From the NCBI GenBank assembly GCA_021802985.1, contig JAJZQW010000005.1, positions 1 to 56,720 on the forward strand: a stretch of DNA of 56,720 nt, written 5' to 3'. The notes under the pieces were generated by a model. That model made no database searches. It saw nothing but the letters and a program-made list of their open reading frames with translations, and had not been told where the DNA came from. Made by a program: the position numbers and the translations under genes. The DNA is from Acidobacteriota bacterium. Its GTDB lineage: Bacteria; Acidobacteriota; Holophagae; Holophagales; Holophagaceae. Each line of letters opens with the position of its first letter. The first letter of the stretch is position 1. Positions 46,032 through 54,856 of the stretch are shown here, one piece after another.

Positions 46032-46617
46032 ACGCCAGCCGCTCCCGCAGCGCCACGCAGGCCCGCCCCCGGTGGCTGAGGGCGTGTTTCACCTCGGCGG
46101 GCAGCTCGCCGAAGGTGTGGTCGTGGCCGTCGGGGATGAAGATGGGGTCGTAGCCGAAGCCGTGCTCGCCGCAGGGATCCGAAGCGAGGCTGCCCTCCAC
46201 GGCGCCGGCGACGGTGAAAGGCTCTCCCTGCATCGGTGCGAAGGCCAGCACGCAGACGAACCGGGCGCACCGGTCGGCGCTGTCGGGCAGCATGGCCAGC
46301 AGGCGGCGATTCTTGTCGTGGTACGAGGGCAGCTCCGGCGCAAAGCGGGCGGAGAGCACGCCGGGGCCGCCCCACAGCGCGTCCACGCAGAGACCCGAGT
46401 CGTCTGCCAGCACACCGTCCACGGGCTCCGTGCCATGGGCCAGCCACCAGGTTCGGGCGGCCTCCGCCTTCTGCAGGGCGTTGTCCTGAAAAAAGGCGCC
46501 GGTTTCCGGCAGCTCGGGCGCCTCCGCGGGCCAGGGTACGAGCCTGAACACCGGCAGCAGCTCCGCGAATTCGCGCAGCTTGCCGGCGTTGCGGGAGGCG
46601 AGCAGGACGTTCAGCAC
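46030..46617 (-). CDS. rdgB: XTP/dITP pyrophosphatase RdgB
   Basis: A 195-residue HAM1-family enzyme that removes non-canonical purine triphosphates. Motifs are VLLASRNAGKLREFAELL at the N-terminus, DGVLADDSGLCVDALWGGPGV, and HGFGYDPIFIPDGHDHTFGEL near the C-terminus, ending with SHRGRA. The GTG start at 46617 overlaps the stop of the ThiF-like gene, so the pair is coupled. Confidence 0.95.
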   Translation of the reverse strand: MLNVLLASRNAGKLREFAELLPVFRLVPWPAEAPELPETGAFFQDNALQKAEAARTWWLAHGTEPVDGVLADDSGLCVDALWGGPGVLSARFAPELPSYHDKNRRLLAMLPDSADRCARFVCVLAFAPMQGEPFTVAGAVEGSLASDPCGEHGFGYDPIFIPDGHDHTFGELPAEVKHALSHRGRACVALRERLA

Positions 46618-47612
46618 CCGACCACCTCGGTGTACCAGCTCCGTGCCCGCTCGGGGGTCATGGGGCCATGCACGAGGGCGCGGCCGTCGGCGAAGAGGGT
46701 GATCTCGTCGGCGCCCTCGTGTCCCTTCAGCATCATCCCCGCCCGCTTCCAGGGGCCGCGGGTGCGGGCTTCGAGGCGGGTCTTCAGGGCGTCGAGGTCC
46801 AGCCTTCCCGGTGGGTTCACGCGGATCTGCACACCCTCCAGGCCGCAGAGGGGGCTGGCCTTGAGGGTCCAGCGGGCGTCCAGGAACTCGGTGATTCGCT
46901 CTGTGCAGTAGCGGCACCGTGTCCTCGGCGGCTTCAGGAACTGGCGTTCGTCCTGCCAGAAATCGAAGCGCACGAGGTCGGTGTGGGGCGTCTTCCCGGT
47001 CAGCACCTTGATCGCTTCCAGCGCGGCCCAGCTGCCGATGACCCCCACGGCCGGGCCCAGCACGCCGGCGCTGTCGCAGGTATCCACGTCGCCACCCGCG
47101 GGGGGCTCCTCGAGGAGGCAGCGGAGGCACGGCGTCCGCGGTGGGTTCAGCGGCCACACCAGGCCCTCGCCGCCGATGGCCCCGGCATAGATCCAGGGCG
47201 TACCGGTGAGGATGGCCACATCGTTGATGAGGAACCGGGCCTCGAAGTTGTCCGTGCCATCGCAGATGAGGTCGAAGCCCGCCAGCAGCTCCCGGGCGTT
47301 GCCGCTGGTGAGGTCCGCCACCACGGGACTCAGGTCGAGGGTGGAGTTGGCTTCCGCCAGGCGCTGGGCCGCCACCTCCGCCTTGGGCCGCCCCAGGTCG
47401 GACTCTCCATAGAGCAGCTGCCGCTGGAGGTTGCTCGCTTCCACCAGATCCCGGTCGATGAGGGTCAGGTGCCCCACGCCCGCCCGCGCCAGCCAGGGCG
47501 CGATGACCGAGCCCAGGGCGCCGAGCCCCAGCACGGCCACCCGCTTCGAGCGCAAAGCCTCGTCCGCCTCGCGGCCGAGAAAAAGACGCTGCTTGGCGTA
47601 GCGGTTGGGCAC
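46611..47612 (-). CDS. ThiF/MoeB/HesA-family adenylyltransferase
   Basis: A 333-residue E1-like enzyme that activates a ubiquitin-like sulfur carrier such as MoaD or ThiS. It has the nucleotide motif VAVLGLGALGSVIAPWLARAG, DRDLVEASNLQRQLLY, CDGTDNFEARFLIND, and zinc pairs CLRC and CRYC. The C-terminal 90 residues (LEGVQIRVNPPGRLD) extend beyond the core and hold no rhodanese motif. A MoeB role would fit the Mo-cofactor genes here, but no moaD or thiS is adjacent. Confidence 0.85.
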   Translation of the reverse strand: MPNRYAKQRLFLGREADEALRSKRVAVLGLGALGSVIAPWLARAGVGHLTLIDRDLVEASNLQRQLLYGESDLGRPKAEVAAQRLAEANSTLDLSPVVADLTSGNARELLAGFDLICDGTDNFEARFLINDVAILTGTPWIYAGAIGGEGLVWPLNPPRTPCLRCLLEEPPAGGDVDTCDSAGVLGPAVGVIGSWAALEAIKVLTGKTPHTDLVRFDFWQDERQFLKPPRTRCRYCTERITEFLDARWTLKASPLCGLEGVQIRVNPPGRLDLDALKTRLEARTRGPWKRAGMMLKGHEGADEITLFADGRALVHGPMTPERARSWYTEVVGC

Positions 47613-47628
47613 GGGAAGTCCTCGGGGA

Positions 47629-47736
47629 TCAGTCCTCAGTCTTCAGTCTAAAAGCAACGGCGCCCCACCGGGGCGCCGCACTGAGGACTGAGGACTGAGG
47701 ACTGAAGGCTGAGGACTGAGGACTGAAGGCTGAGGA
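47629..47736. repeat. Inverted heptamer arrays around a perfect hairpin
   Basis: Eight exact tandem heptamers (CTGAGGA or CTGAAGG) occupy 47681-47736 and end at the stop codon of the minus-strand gene. Three inverted copies (TCAGTCY) lie at 47629-47649. Between them is a perfect 8-bp hairpin GGCGCCCC-ACC-GGGGCGCC (47659-47677). The element thus folds with heptamer arms around a GC stem. It likely also terminates the upstream transcript. Confidence 0.8.
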
Positions 47737-48201
47737 CTAGTTTCCAGCCTGGGCACCCTCGGCCATGGCCTTCTCGTACTCGGCCTGGAGGCGGCCGGCG
47801 TCGGAGATGGCGAACTTGTAGACGTACTCGAAGCGATCAGGACCCTTGGTGAGGGCGATGATCACCTCGTAGACGCCCTCGCCGCTCACCTCGAAGGGGC
47901 TGGCGATGACGTTGAAGGTGCCTTCCTTGGCGCCATCGGGGATCTGCACGTCGCTGTCGCGGATCACGTCCTTGCGGTCACCGGTGGGGCTGACGATGGA
48001 GAAGCCGAACTTGAACTGGCCATCCATGCGCGAGAAGCGGGTGTAGAAACACACCTTGGGCAGGGTGAAGGGCACCTGGGGCACCACGATGTGGTGGTCG
48101 TACAGACCCATCAGCGAGGTCTTGCCGCCCATTTCCTGGCGGATGTCGTCGCAAAGCAACGTGAATTCGTGCTTGGGGGCCTTGATCTGGACTTCTTGCA
48201 T
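47737..48201 (-). CDS. Conserved hypothetical protein, about 154 residues
   Basis: A soluble, mostly beta-strand protein (EFTLLCDDIRQEMGGKTSLM, GLYDHHIVVPQVPF, FKFGFSIVSPTGDRKDV, GVYEVIIALTKGPDRFEY). It resembles small conserved proteins of the DUF6941 type, a tentative match with no known function. GGAG six bases before the ATG at 48201 sets the start. A low-complexity, Glu/Ala-rich tail ends directly in the heptamer array. Confidence 0.7.
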   Translation of the reverse strand: MQEVQIKAPKHEFTLLCDDIRQEMGGKTSLMGLYDHHIVVPQVPFTLPKVCFYTRFSRMDGQFKFGFSIVSPTGDRKDVIRDSDVQIPDGAKEGTFNVIASPFEVSGEGVYEVIIALTKGPDRFEYVYKFAISDAGRLQAEYEKAMAEGAQAGN

Positions 48202-48301
48202 GGGGGGCTCCGAAAGAGGGGGCATCCTTGGGTGAGGGGAAAGTTTACCCTTGAAGACGGTCCCATCCAACCACGGGTTGGCGGCCGGTCCCGGAGGCTG
48301 C

Positions 48302-49909
48302 ATGCGGCATTGGTTCTGGATCCTGTTGATCACCTTGGGCCTCCAGGCCCAAGAGGCCCGGATTCAGATCCTTGGCACCACGGACATGCATGGCCATGTG
48401 CTGGCGGAGGACACCTACAGCCTCCAGCCCGCGAACCTGGGTTGGGCCAAGATCGCCACCCTCATCCACCGCCAGCAGGCGGAAAACCCCAACACGATCC
48501 TGGTGGATTGCGGGGATACGATCCAGGGCGAGCCCATCAACTATGTCCACAACGTCCTCCGGCGCGACCTGCCGGAGCCCAGCATCGCCATCATGAATGC
48601 CCTGGGCTATGCGGCCATGGTGGTGGGCAATCACGAGTACAACTTCGGGATGGAGGTCCTCCGCTCAGCGGAGAAGGAGGCGAAGTTCCCCTTCCTCTCG
48701 GCCAACACCGTGGATGCCAAGGGCCGAGGAGCGTTCCAGGCCTCCGCCCTCGTCACGGTGGCGGGCGTGCGGGTGCTTCTGCTGGGCTTCACCACGCCGG
48801 CGATCCCCCGGATGGAGGAACCCGAGAACTACGCTGGGCTGCGGTTCCGGGACATCGTCGCCACGGCCAAGACGCTCGTGCCCCAGCTCAAGGCCCAGGA
48901 GAAGGCGGACGTGGTGGTGGCCCTGCTGCACTCGGGGCTGGGTGCCGTGGATGGCCGCGAGGGCGACGAGAACGAGGCGCTTCGCTTGGCGGACCAGGTG
49001 CCGGGCCTGGATGCCATCTTCACGGGCCACACGCATCAGGCCATCCAGACGGAGCACAAGGGCGTGCCCATCCTCCAGGCCCAGGCCTACGGGCAGGCCC
49101 TGGCCGTGGTGAACCTGGACCTCCAGAAGGAAGGGGACCATTGGCGGGTGCTGTCCTCGCAAGGGCGGCTGCTCCGTCCCGATACGGACACACCGGTGGA
49201 TGCGGAAGTCCTGCGGCTCACGGCGGACCTGCGGGCGGCCACCAACCGCTACCTCGATACACCGGTCACCAACCTGCTGACGGATCTCGACGCGCGGTGG
49301 ACCCGCATGGAGGACACCCCCCTGGCCCAGCTGCTCCACCAGGTGCAACGCCAGGCCACGGGCGCCCAGCTCTCCGCCGTCGCCTGTTCAGACCCTCGGA
49401 TCTTCATCCCCAAGGGGCCCACCAGTGTCCGGCAGTTCTATGCTCTCCTTCCCTTCGACAACCGCCTGGCCCGCATCCGCATCACGGGGGACCAGCTCCG
49501 GCGTTACCTGGAGCATGCGGCCCGGGCCTACAACTTCAGCTGGCAGCCGGAGCTCTTCAATCGGGAGGTCCCTTTCTATGACGTGGATACGGTGGATGGC
49601 GTGACCTACGCCCTGGATCTGGGCAAGCCGGTGGGCAGCCGCGTGGTGGGCCTCAGTTACCAGGGTCGGCCCGTGCGGCCAGAGGAGAGCTTCACCCTGG
49701 CCCTCAGCACCTACCGTCTGCGGGGTGGCGGGGGCTACATGGCGGCCATCGGGTTCACCGGCCAGCCGGAACTGGTAACGCGGGCCCTGCAGCGGAACCT
49801 GTTGCTGGCCTACGTCCTGGCCCGGCCCACCCTGACCGTGGCGGCCGTGAACAACTGGCGCACCATCCCCTACCTGGATCGCGAGCGCCTGCTGGCCCCC
49901 GGAAAGTAG
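48302..49909 (+). CDS. Secreted 5'-nucleotidase/2',3'-cyclic phosphodiesterase
   Basis: A 535-residue exported enzyme. A signal peptide (MRHWFWILLITLGLQAQ) is followed by the calcineurin-like metal domain (ILGTTDMHGHVL, VDCGDTIQG, VVGNHEYNFGMEVL, DAIFTGHTHQAI) and the C-terminal substrate-binding domain (DNRLARIRITGDQLRRYLEH). It should release nucleosides and phosphate from nucleotides in the periplasm. GGAGG four bases before the ATG supports the start at 48302. Confidence 0.93.
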   Translation: MRHWFWILLITLGLQAQEARIQILGTTDMHGHVLAEDTYSLQPANLGWAKIATLIHRQQAENPNTILVDCGDTIQGEPINYVHNVLRRDLPEPSIAIMNALGYAAMVVGNHEYNFGMEVLRSAEKEAKFPFLSANTVDAKGRGAFQASALVTVAGVRVLLLGFTTPAIPRMEEPENYAGLRFRDIVATAKTLVPQLKAQEKADVVVALLHSGLGAVDGREGDENEALRLADQVPGLDAIFTGHTHQAIQTEHKGVPILQAQAYGQALAVVNLDLQKEGDHWRVLSSQGRLLRPDTDTPVDAEVLRLTADLRAATNRYLDTPVTNLLTDLDARWTRMEDTPLAQLLHQVQRQATGAQLSAVACSDPRIFIPKGPTSVRQFYALLPFDNRLARIRITGDQLRRYLEHAARAYNFSWQPELFNREVPFYDVDTVDGVTYALDLGKPVGSRVVGLSYQGRPVRPEESFTLALSTYRLRGGGGYMAAIGFTGQPELVTRALQRNLLLAYVLARPTLTVAAVNNWRTIPYLDRERLLAPGK

Positions 49910-49921
49910 GTCCGCCTACTT
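49904..49921. terminator. Hairpin spanning convergent stop codons
   Basis: AAGTAGG (49904-49910) pairs with CCTACTT (49915-49921) across a 4-nt loop. Each arm contains one gene's TAG stop codon. There is no long T-run, so it may be a weak two-way terminator. Confidence 0.55.
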
Positions 49922-50812
49922 CACCGCCACCAGCAGCAGCCCGCCCTTGGGGTTCACGAACACGGCGCTGCCCTCGAGGACACCCACCAGCAGATGATCC
50001 TCGGGCAAGCCCGTGGGGAGGATGGCCACCGTGGACGTGGTGAGGTCGATGCGGGCCAGCACCTGGCCCTGGAAGGTGCCCCGTGCGGCGGGCGGGAGAT
50101 CCGCGGCATTGAGGGAGGCGAAGACCACGTTCTTGCCGCTCCAGAGGCAGAGTGGGCCGCGATCAACGGATCCACCCGCAAGCGCCGGGGCCGGGTCCTG
50201 ACCGAGCCGGAGGGTCGTCTCCCCCTCCTTCTTGCCTGTGTCCGCGCCGATGATGCTCAGGTTCAGGTCGTTGCCGTTCCCCATGAGGATGTGGTCGAGG
50301 TCATCCATCACCAGGGGGTGGAGGTTCCGGGTGGAAAGCGCCTCCTTGTTGGTGGGTTTCGCGCCGAAGGTCCAGACGATGTCCCCGTCCAGGTACCGTC
50401 GCTTCTCGAGGTAGGGCTCCTGGGTCTTGTAGGACAGGATGAAGCCCCTGGTGTCCCAGCAGACGCTCCCCACTTCGGCGGGCAGCTTGAGGGTCCTGCC
50501 GATGCGCCCGTTCGGATCCACCTGGGTGAGCGTGGGGCCCGATACCACCCAGGCGTTGTTGCGGGGGTCGATGATCCACTTGCCGGGGGGATTCTCCAGC
50601 CGCCCCAGGGAGGTGGCCCGGAGTTCGCCCCCGTCCTTCATCCAGGTATGGAGCGTCTTGGCACCCGGATCGTAGAAGGTGAAGGAGTCGTCCTTGTCCT
50701 GGCGCGCCCAGCCCTGCGCCTGGGTGGCGGCATCCCATCCCTGAGCGGGCAGAAGGGCGGTGGCCACGGCCAGGAGACTGTAGGTCAAGGTACGACTCGG
50801 GCGAAGCCTCAC
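49916..50812 (-). CDS. Secreted protein of unknown function, beta-propeller-like
   Basis: A 298-residue protein with a signal peptide (about 1-24, ending ALLPAQG). It has repeated short strands of the kind WIIDPRNNAWVVSG, VCWDTRGFILSY, LVMDDLDHILMGNGND and NVVFASLNAADLPP, which suggest a beta-propeller or similar sensor-like fold. I do not recognise the family. It starts at GTG with GAGGAG four bases upstream. It converges on the nucleotidase gene. Confidence 0.72.
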   Translation of the reverse strand: MRLRPSRTLTYSLLAVATALLPAQGWDAATQAQGWARQDKDDSFTFYDPGAKTLHTWMKDGGELRATSLGRLENPPGKWIIDPRNNAWVVSGPTLTQVDPNGRIGRTLKLPAEVGSVCWDTRGFILSYKTQEPYLEKRRYLDGDIVWTFGAKPTNKEALSTRNLHPLVMDDLDHILMGNGNDLNLSIIGADTGKKEGETTLRLGQDPAPALAGGSVDRGPLCLWSGKNVVFASLNAADLPPAARGTFQGQVLARIDLTTSTVAILPTGLPEDHLLVGVLEGSAVFVNPKGGLLLVAVK

Positions 50813-50886
50813 GGAACTCCTCAGTGTGGAAACAGAACCTAGGGTTAGGTGAAACCATAGGAATTTCCCGCCCTGTGCGCAAGGTT

Positions 50887-52815
50887 TTACTTGAGTGTGC
50901 CGTGGAATTCCCGGATGCGCCGGAGGAGGCTGGTGGGACTCAGACCTTCTTCCTCAAGCAACCGCTTGGGATCGCCGTGGTGGACCAGGTGGTCAGGAAC
51001 GGCGCAACGGAGCAGGGGGCGCAGCAGTCCCCCGTCCGCCAGGGCCTCGGCCACCGCGGCGCTGAACCCACCGGGCGCGCAGCCCTCCTCCAGGGTCACC
51101 ACCGCCCGGCACCGTCGGGCCCAGGCGCCGATCAGATCGGCGTCCAGGGGCTTGATGAAGCGGGCATTCACCACGGCGCAGGAGATGCCCTCCCCCGCCA
51201 GGACTTCCGCGGTACGCAGGGCCGGATCCACCATGGAGCCGATGGCGCAGAGGAACAGGTCCGAGCCCTCGCGCAGCAGCTCCCCCTTGCCCACGGGGAG
51301 CGCCGTGATGGGATCTTCCAGAGGCACCCCGAGGCCGCTGCCCCGCGGGTAGCGCAGGGCTGCCGGGTGGCCGCAGTAGAGGGCCGTCATCAGCATCCGG
51401 CGCAGTTCGTTCTCGTCCTTGGGGGCCATGAGCACGATGTTGGGCAGGCAGCGCAGGAAGGCCATGTCGTAGAGGCCGTGATGGGTGGGCCCATCGGCTC
51501 CCACGATGCCGCCCCGATCCAGGGCGAAGGTCACGGGGAGATCCTGGATGCACACATCGTGGGCCACCTGATCGAAGCCCCGCTGGAGGAAAGTTGAGTA
51601 GATGGCCGCCACGGGTCGCATGCCCTGGGCCGCGAGGCCCGCGGCGAAGGTCACGGCATGCTGTTCGGCGATGCCGACATCGAAGCAGCGGTCGGGGAAA
51701 GCCTTCTGGAGCAGGTTCAGCCCCGTGCCATCCAGCATCGCGGCGGTGATGCCCACGATCTTCTTGTCGATGCGGGCCAGTTCCACCAGGGCCTTGCCGA
51801 AGACCGACGTGTAGCTCGGGGGGGCCGGTTTCGCGGGGTCGGCGGCGCCCTTGATGATCTCGCCGGCCTCGGCGTCGAAGGCGGTGACACCGTGCCATTT
51901 CTGGGGATCCAGCACCGCGGGCTCGTAGCCGTAGCCCTTCTTGGTCTGCACATGCAGCAGTACCGGACCGTCCTGCATCTTCTCCTTGGCCTCGGTCAGG
52001 GCCTTGGAGACGGCACCCACATCGTGGCCGTTGACGGGGCCCATGTAGCGGAAACCGAGATCCTCGAAGAGCAGGCCCGGCACCATGAGCCGCTTGAAGC
52101 TCTCCTCGCTCCACTTGGCGGCCTTGGCCACGCCCTTGCTCACGGACTCGAGCGGGATGGCCTTGATGGCGTGTTCGATGCGGTCCCGCCACCGATGGTA
52201 GTACTGGCCCGACATGATCTGGTTCAAGTAGCCCTGCAGGGACCCCACGTTGGGGTTGATGCTCATGTCGTTGTCGTTGAGGATCACCAGGAAGTTCTTC
52301 GCGACCAGATACCCCGCCTGGTTGAGGGCCTCGAAGGCCATGCCGGCGGTCAGGGACCCATCCCCGATGACGGCGATGCAGGTGTGATCCTGCTTCTGGA
52401 GGTCCCGCGCCTTGGCCATGCCCAGCGCGGCGGAGATGCTGGTGCTGGCGTGCCCGGCGCCGAAGTGGTCGTAGGGGCTCTCGTCCCGCTTGAGGAAGCC
52501 GGACAGGCCGTGGTGCTGGCGCAGGGTGGGGAAGCGGTCCTTGCGGCCCGTGAGGATCTTGTGGGGATAGGCCTGGTGGCCCACGTCCCAGACGATGCGG
52601 TCCTGCAGGAAGTCGAAGTGGTGGAAGAGGGCCACGGTCAGCTCGACCGTGCCGAGGTTGGAGCTGAAGTGGCCACCCGTCTCGGACACCGACGCGATGA
52701 GGAAGGCCCGCACCTCGGCCGCCAGCTGATCGAGCTGGGCGGGGGTGAAGTGCCGGACCTGCTGGGGGGCCGCGAGGGAATCCAACAGGGGGTAGAGGCT
52801 GGGGGCGTCGGTCAC
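50887..52815 (-). CDS. dxs: 1-deoxy-D-xylulose-5-phosphate synthase
   Basis: A 642-residue thiamine-diphosphate enzyme that opens the MEP isoprenoid pathway from pyruvate and glyceraldehyde-3-phosphate. Motifs include TGGHFSSNLGTVELTVALHH-like sequence, WDVGHQAYPHKILTGR, VIGDGSLTAGMAFEALN (TPP site) and FDVGIAEQHAVTFAAGLA. GTG at 52815 gives the normal length; an in-frame start at 52899 would overlap ispA. It lies eight bases after the ispA stop. Confidence 0.96.
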   Translation of the reverse strand: MTDAPSLYPLLDSLAAPQQVRHFTPAQLDQLAAEVRAFLIASVSETGGHFSSNLGTVELTVALFHHFDFLQDRIVWDVGHQAYPHKILTGRKDRFPTLRQHHGLSGFLKRDESPYDHFGAGHASTSISAALGMAKARDLQKQDHTCIAVIGDGSLTAGMAFEALNQAGYLVAKNFLVILNDNDMSINPNVGSLQGYLNQIMSGQYYHRWRDRIEHAIKAIPLESVSKGVAKAAKWSEESFKRLMVPGLLFEDLGFRYMGPVNGHDVGAVSKALTEAKEKMQDGPVLLHVQTKKGYGYEPAVLDPQKWHGVTAFDAEAGEIIKGAADPAKPAPPSYTSVFGKALVELARIDKKIVGITAAMLDGTGLNLLQKAFPDRCFDVGIAEQHAVTFAAGLAAQGMRPVAAIYSTFLQRGFDQVAHDVCIQDLPVTFALDRGGIVGADGPTHHGLYDMAFLRCLPNIVLMAPKDENELRRMLMTALYCGHPAALRYPRGSGLGVPLEDPITALPVGKGELLREGSDLFLCAIGSMVDPALRTAEVLAGEGISCAVVNARFIKPLDADLIGAWARRCRAVVTLEEGCAPGGFSAAVAEALADGGLLRPLLRCAVPDHLVHHGDPKRLLEEEGLSPTSLLRRIREFHGTLK

Positions 52816-52823
52816 GGCCAGGC

Positions 52824-53720
52824 CTACTTTCCCCGCTGGGCCAAGTAGCGGGCCCAGGCTTCCAAGGAGTTCCGGTTGGGAAGGGATGCTAGTTGACATA
52901 GGGCGGTCTCGGTCGCTTCCTCCAGGGCCCTTCGGGCGCCAGCGAGGCCCAGGAGGGACGGGTAGGTGATCTTACCCCTCCCGGCATCTTTCCCGGCGCG
53001 CTTGCCCAGGTCCGCGTCCGTGGCGGTGGCATCCAGGATGTCGTCCTGGATCTGGAAGGCCAGGCCGATGGCCTCTCCGTAGGCGCGGAGGGCCTGGCGT
53101 TCCGCAGGTCGCGCGCCACCCAGGACCGCGCCCATCTCCAGCGAGGCCCGCAGCAGGGCGCCGGTCTTGAGGCGGTGGATGAGACGGAGGTGGTCCAGGT
53201 CGTAGTGGTCGAGGGTCTCGCCCTCCAAATCGAGCGCCTGCCCGCCCACCATGCCCCGCCAGCCCGCGGCCTCGGCCAGGAGGGCAAGGGCCTCCAGTTG
53301 CCGGGCGGGATCGCCGGGGCCAGCGGCCAGGACGCCGAAGGCCGCCGTGAGCAGGCCGTCCCCGGCCAGGATGGCGTGGCCCTCGCCGTAGACCTTATGG
53401 TTGGTGGGGCGGCCCCGGCGCAGGTCGTCGTCATCCATGGCCGGCAGGTCGTCGTGGATCAGCGAATAGGTGTGGACGTATTCCAGGGCGAGCGCCCCCG
53501 AGAGGGCGTCCTCGGCCGGCCCGCCCACGGCCTCGGCCGCCAGCAGGCAGAGCACGGGCCGCACGCGCTTGCCGCCAGCCTCCAGGCTGTAGCGCATGGC
53601 CTCCGCCAGTCGCGCGGCCTCCCCGTCGCGGAAGGGGGCCGTGAGCCGGGCATCCAACAGGGGGAGCAGGCGATCGAGGTCCGCCTGGACCTGCGTCGCC
53701 GCCGTGGCGGGTTGGCTCAC
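52824..53720 (-). CDS. ispA: Farnesyl/geranylgeranyl diphosphate synthase
   Basis: A 298-residue prenyl-transferase with the two Asp-rich motifs DDLPAMDDDDLRRGRPTNHK and DDILDATATDADLGKRAGKD. It condenses isopentenyl diphosphate with allylic diphosphates to make C15 or C20 chains. It overlaps xseB by four bases and precedes dxs, the common xseB-ispA-dxs order. Confidence 0.95.
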   Translation of the reverse strand: MSQPATAATQVQADLDRLLPLLDARLTAPFRDGEAARLAEAMRYSLEAGGKRVRPVLCLLAAEAVGGPAEDALSGALALEYVHTYSLIHDDLPAMDDDDLRRGRPTNHKVYGEGHAILAGDGLLTAAFGVLAAGPGDPARQLEALALLAEAAGWRGMVGGQALDLEGETLDHYDLDHLRLIHRLKTGALLRASLEMGAVLGGARPAERQALRAYGEAIGLAFQIQDDILDATATDADLGKRAGKDAGRGKITYPSLLGLAGARRALEEATETALCQLASLPNRNSLEAWARYLAQRGK

Positions 53721-53980
53721 AGGGTGTCCTTCCCGCCCTCGGGCGACCGGTCGGCCAGGGGCTCGGCGCGATATTCACCGCCCAAGCCGGCCTTGAGGAC
53801 CTCCACCTTCCGCTGGGCTTCGGCCAGATGCTGCTGCAGGGCCTGGCTGAGCTGGACCCCCTCCTCGAAGCGGGCCAGGGCCTCCTCCAGGCTCAGGCTG
53901 CCGGATTCCAGCTGCTGCACCAGGGCCTCCAGCCGGTCGAGGCCGTCATCGAAGGAGGGCTTTGCGGGCTGTGGGCTCAT
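53717..53980 (-). CDS. xseB: Exodeoxyribonuclease VII small subunit
   Basis: An 87-residue helical protein (FDDGLDRLEALVQQLESG, SLEEALARFEEGVQLSQALQ) that partners XseA in degrading single-stranded DNA. The second ATG (53980) aligns with family starts; an ATG three codons earlier (53989) is possible. xseA is not in the window. The tail after residue 70 is charged and non-conserved. Confidence 0.92.
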   Translation of the reverse strand: MSPQPAKPSFDDGLDRLEALVQQLESGSLSLEEALARFEEGVQLSQALQQHLAEAQRKVEVLKAGLGGEYRAEPLADRSPEGGKDTL

Positions 53981-54029
53981 GGGATGCATCCGAAAGGAAG
54001 GGGCCCGCGCGGGGCCCCATCCAGTCTAG

Positions 54030-54764
54030 CTAGTGCCGCCCCGCCATGCCCTCCTTCATCGCCTTTCCCCCGTCTTTCATCGTGTAGCCGGTGGGCAGGG
54101 CCCACACGCTGTCGGGGATGGGGGCCGTGGAGACGGCGGTGGCCTCGGTGGTGATGTTCATGCCCATGAGGCCCGTCACGTGGGTCCGCAGGGGCACGCC
54201 CTTGAGCTTGCCGATCTCCTGGTAGAGCCGCTTGAACAGGGCCCCCATGGAGCCCGGCATGCGGTTCACCAGGCTCATGGCCTTGGCGTAGTCCTTGATG
54301 GGGAACTGGAGCGAGGGATCCAGGCTGAGCTCCTCCACCATCTTCCCAAGGGTGATCCGGACCTTCTTGCAGGGGCGGCCCATCACCGTGTCGGCCCCGA
54401 GCTGTTCGACCTTCACGTTGGAGGTGTCCCCGAACATCATCCGGGTCACCATCTCGGGCATGCCGGCCATCTGGTCCTCCATGGCCTGGAAGGCCTCCTG
54501 CATGTCCTTGAAGGTGATCTTCGTGATGACCTTCTTCTGGTGGTCGATGGTGTAGATGACCTCGTTCCCGTAGTCCACCATGGTGTCGGTCTTCGCGCCG
54601 TCATTGCTGACCCGCATCCGCGTCGGACTGACGTACTGGATCTGGGAGCCATCCTTGGCCAGGGCGCCCTTGCCCGTGATATGGGAGGTGATGGTGAGGT
54701 CGCCTCCAAGGAGGCTGAGGCCCGTCAGGGCCACGGAAATGGCAAGGGGCAGAAGCTTCTGCAT
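54030..54764 (-). CDS. Exported DUF4412-like protein
   Basis: A 244-residue protein with a signal peptide (MQKLLPLAISVALTGLSLLG). Its beta-rich body (VSPTRMRVSNDGAKTDTMVD, EVIYTIDHQKKVITKITFKD, MGRPCKKVRITLG) resembles the DUF4412 family of periplasmic proteins, whose role is unknown. It diverges by 92 bp from the NtrC-type regulator, so it could be one of that regulator's targets, though I see no clear sigma-54 promoter in front of it. Confidence 0.75.
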   Translation of the reverse strand: MQKLLPLAISVALTGLSLLGGDLTITSHITGKGALAKDGSQIQYVSPTRMRVSNDGAKTDTMVDYGNEVIYTIDHQKKVITKITFKDMQEAFQAMEDQMAGMPEMVTRMMFGDTSNVKVEQLGADTVMGRPCKKVRITLGKMVEELSLDPSLQFPIKDYAKAMSLVNRMPGSMGALFKRLYQEIGKLKGVPLRTHVTGLMGMNITTEATAVSTAPIPDSVWALPTGYTMKDGGKAMKEGMAGRH

Positions 54765-54856
54765 GGGAATTCTCCGGGATAGGTGCCCCAGAGCATACGC
54801 TCGCTCCCTTGCGGCCGGAAGCCCGGTTTGAGGTAACTTCTTGCTTGGGAGGGGCC

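Noticed and set aside
47629..47736. CRISPR array
   Set aside because: Units are seven bases and contiguous, without spacers or cas genes.
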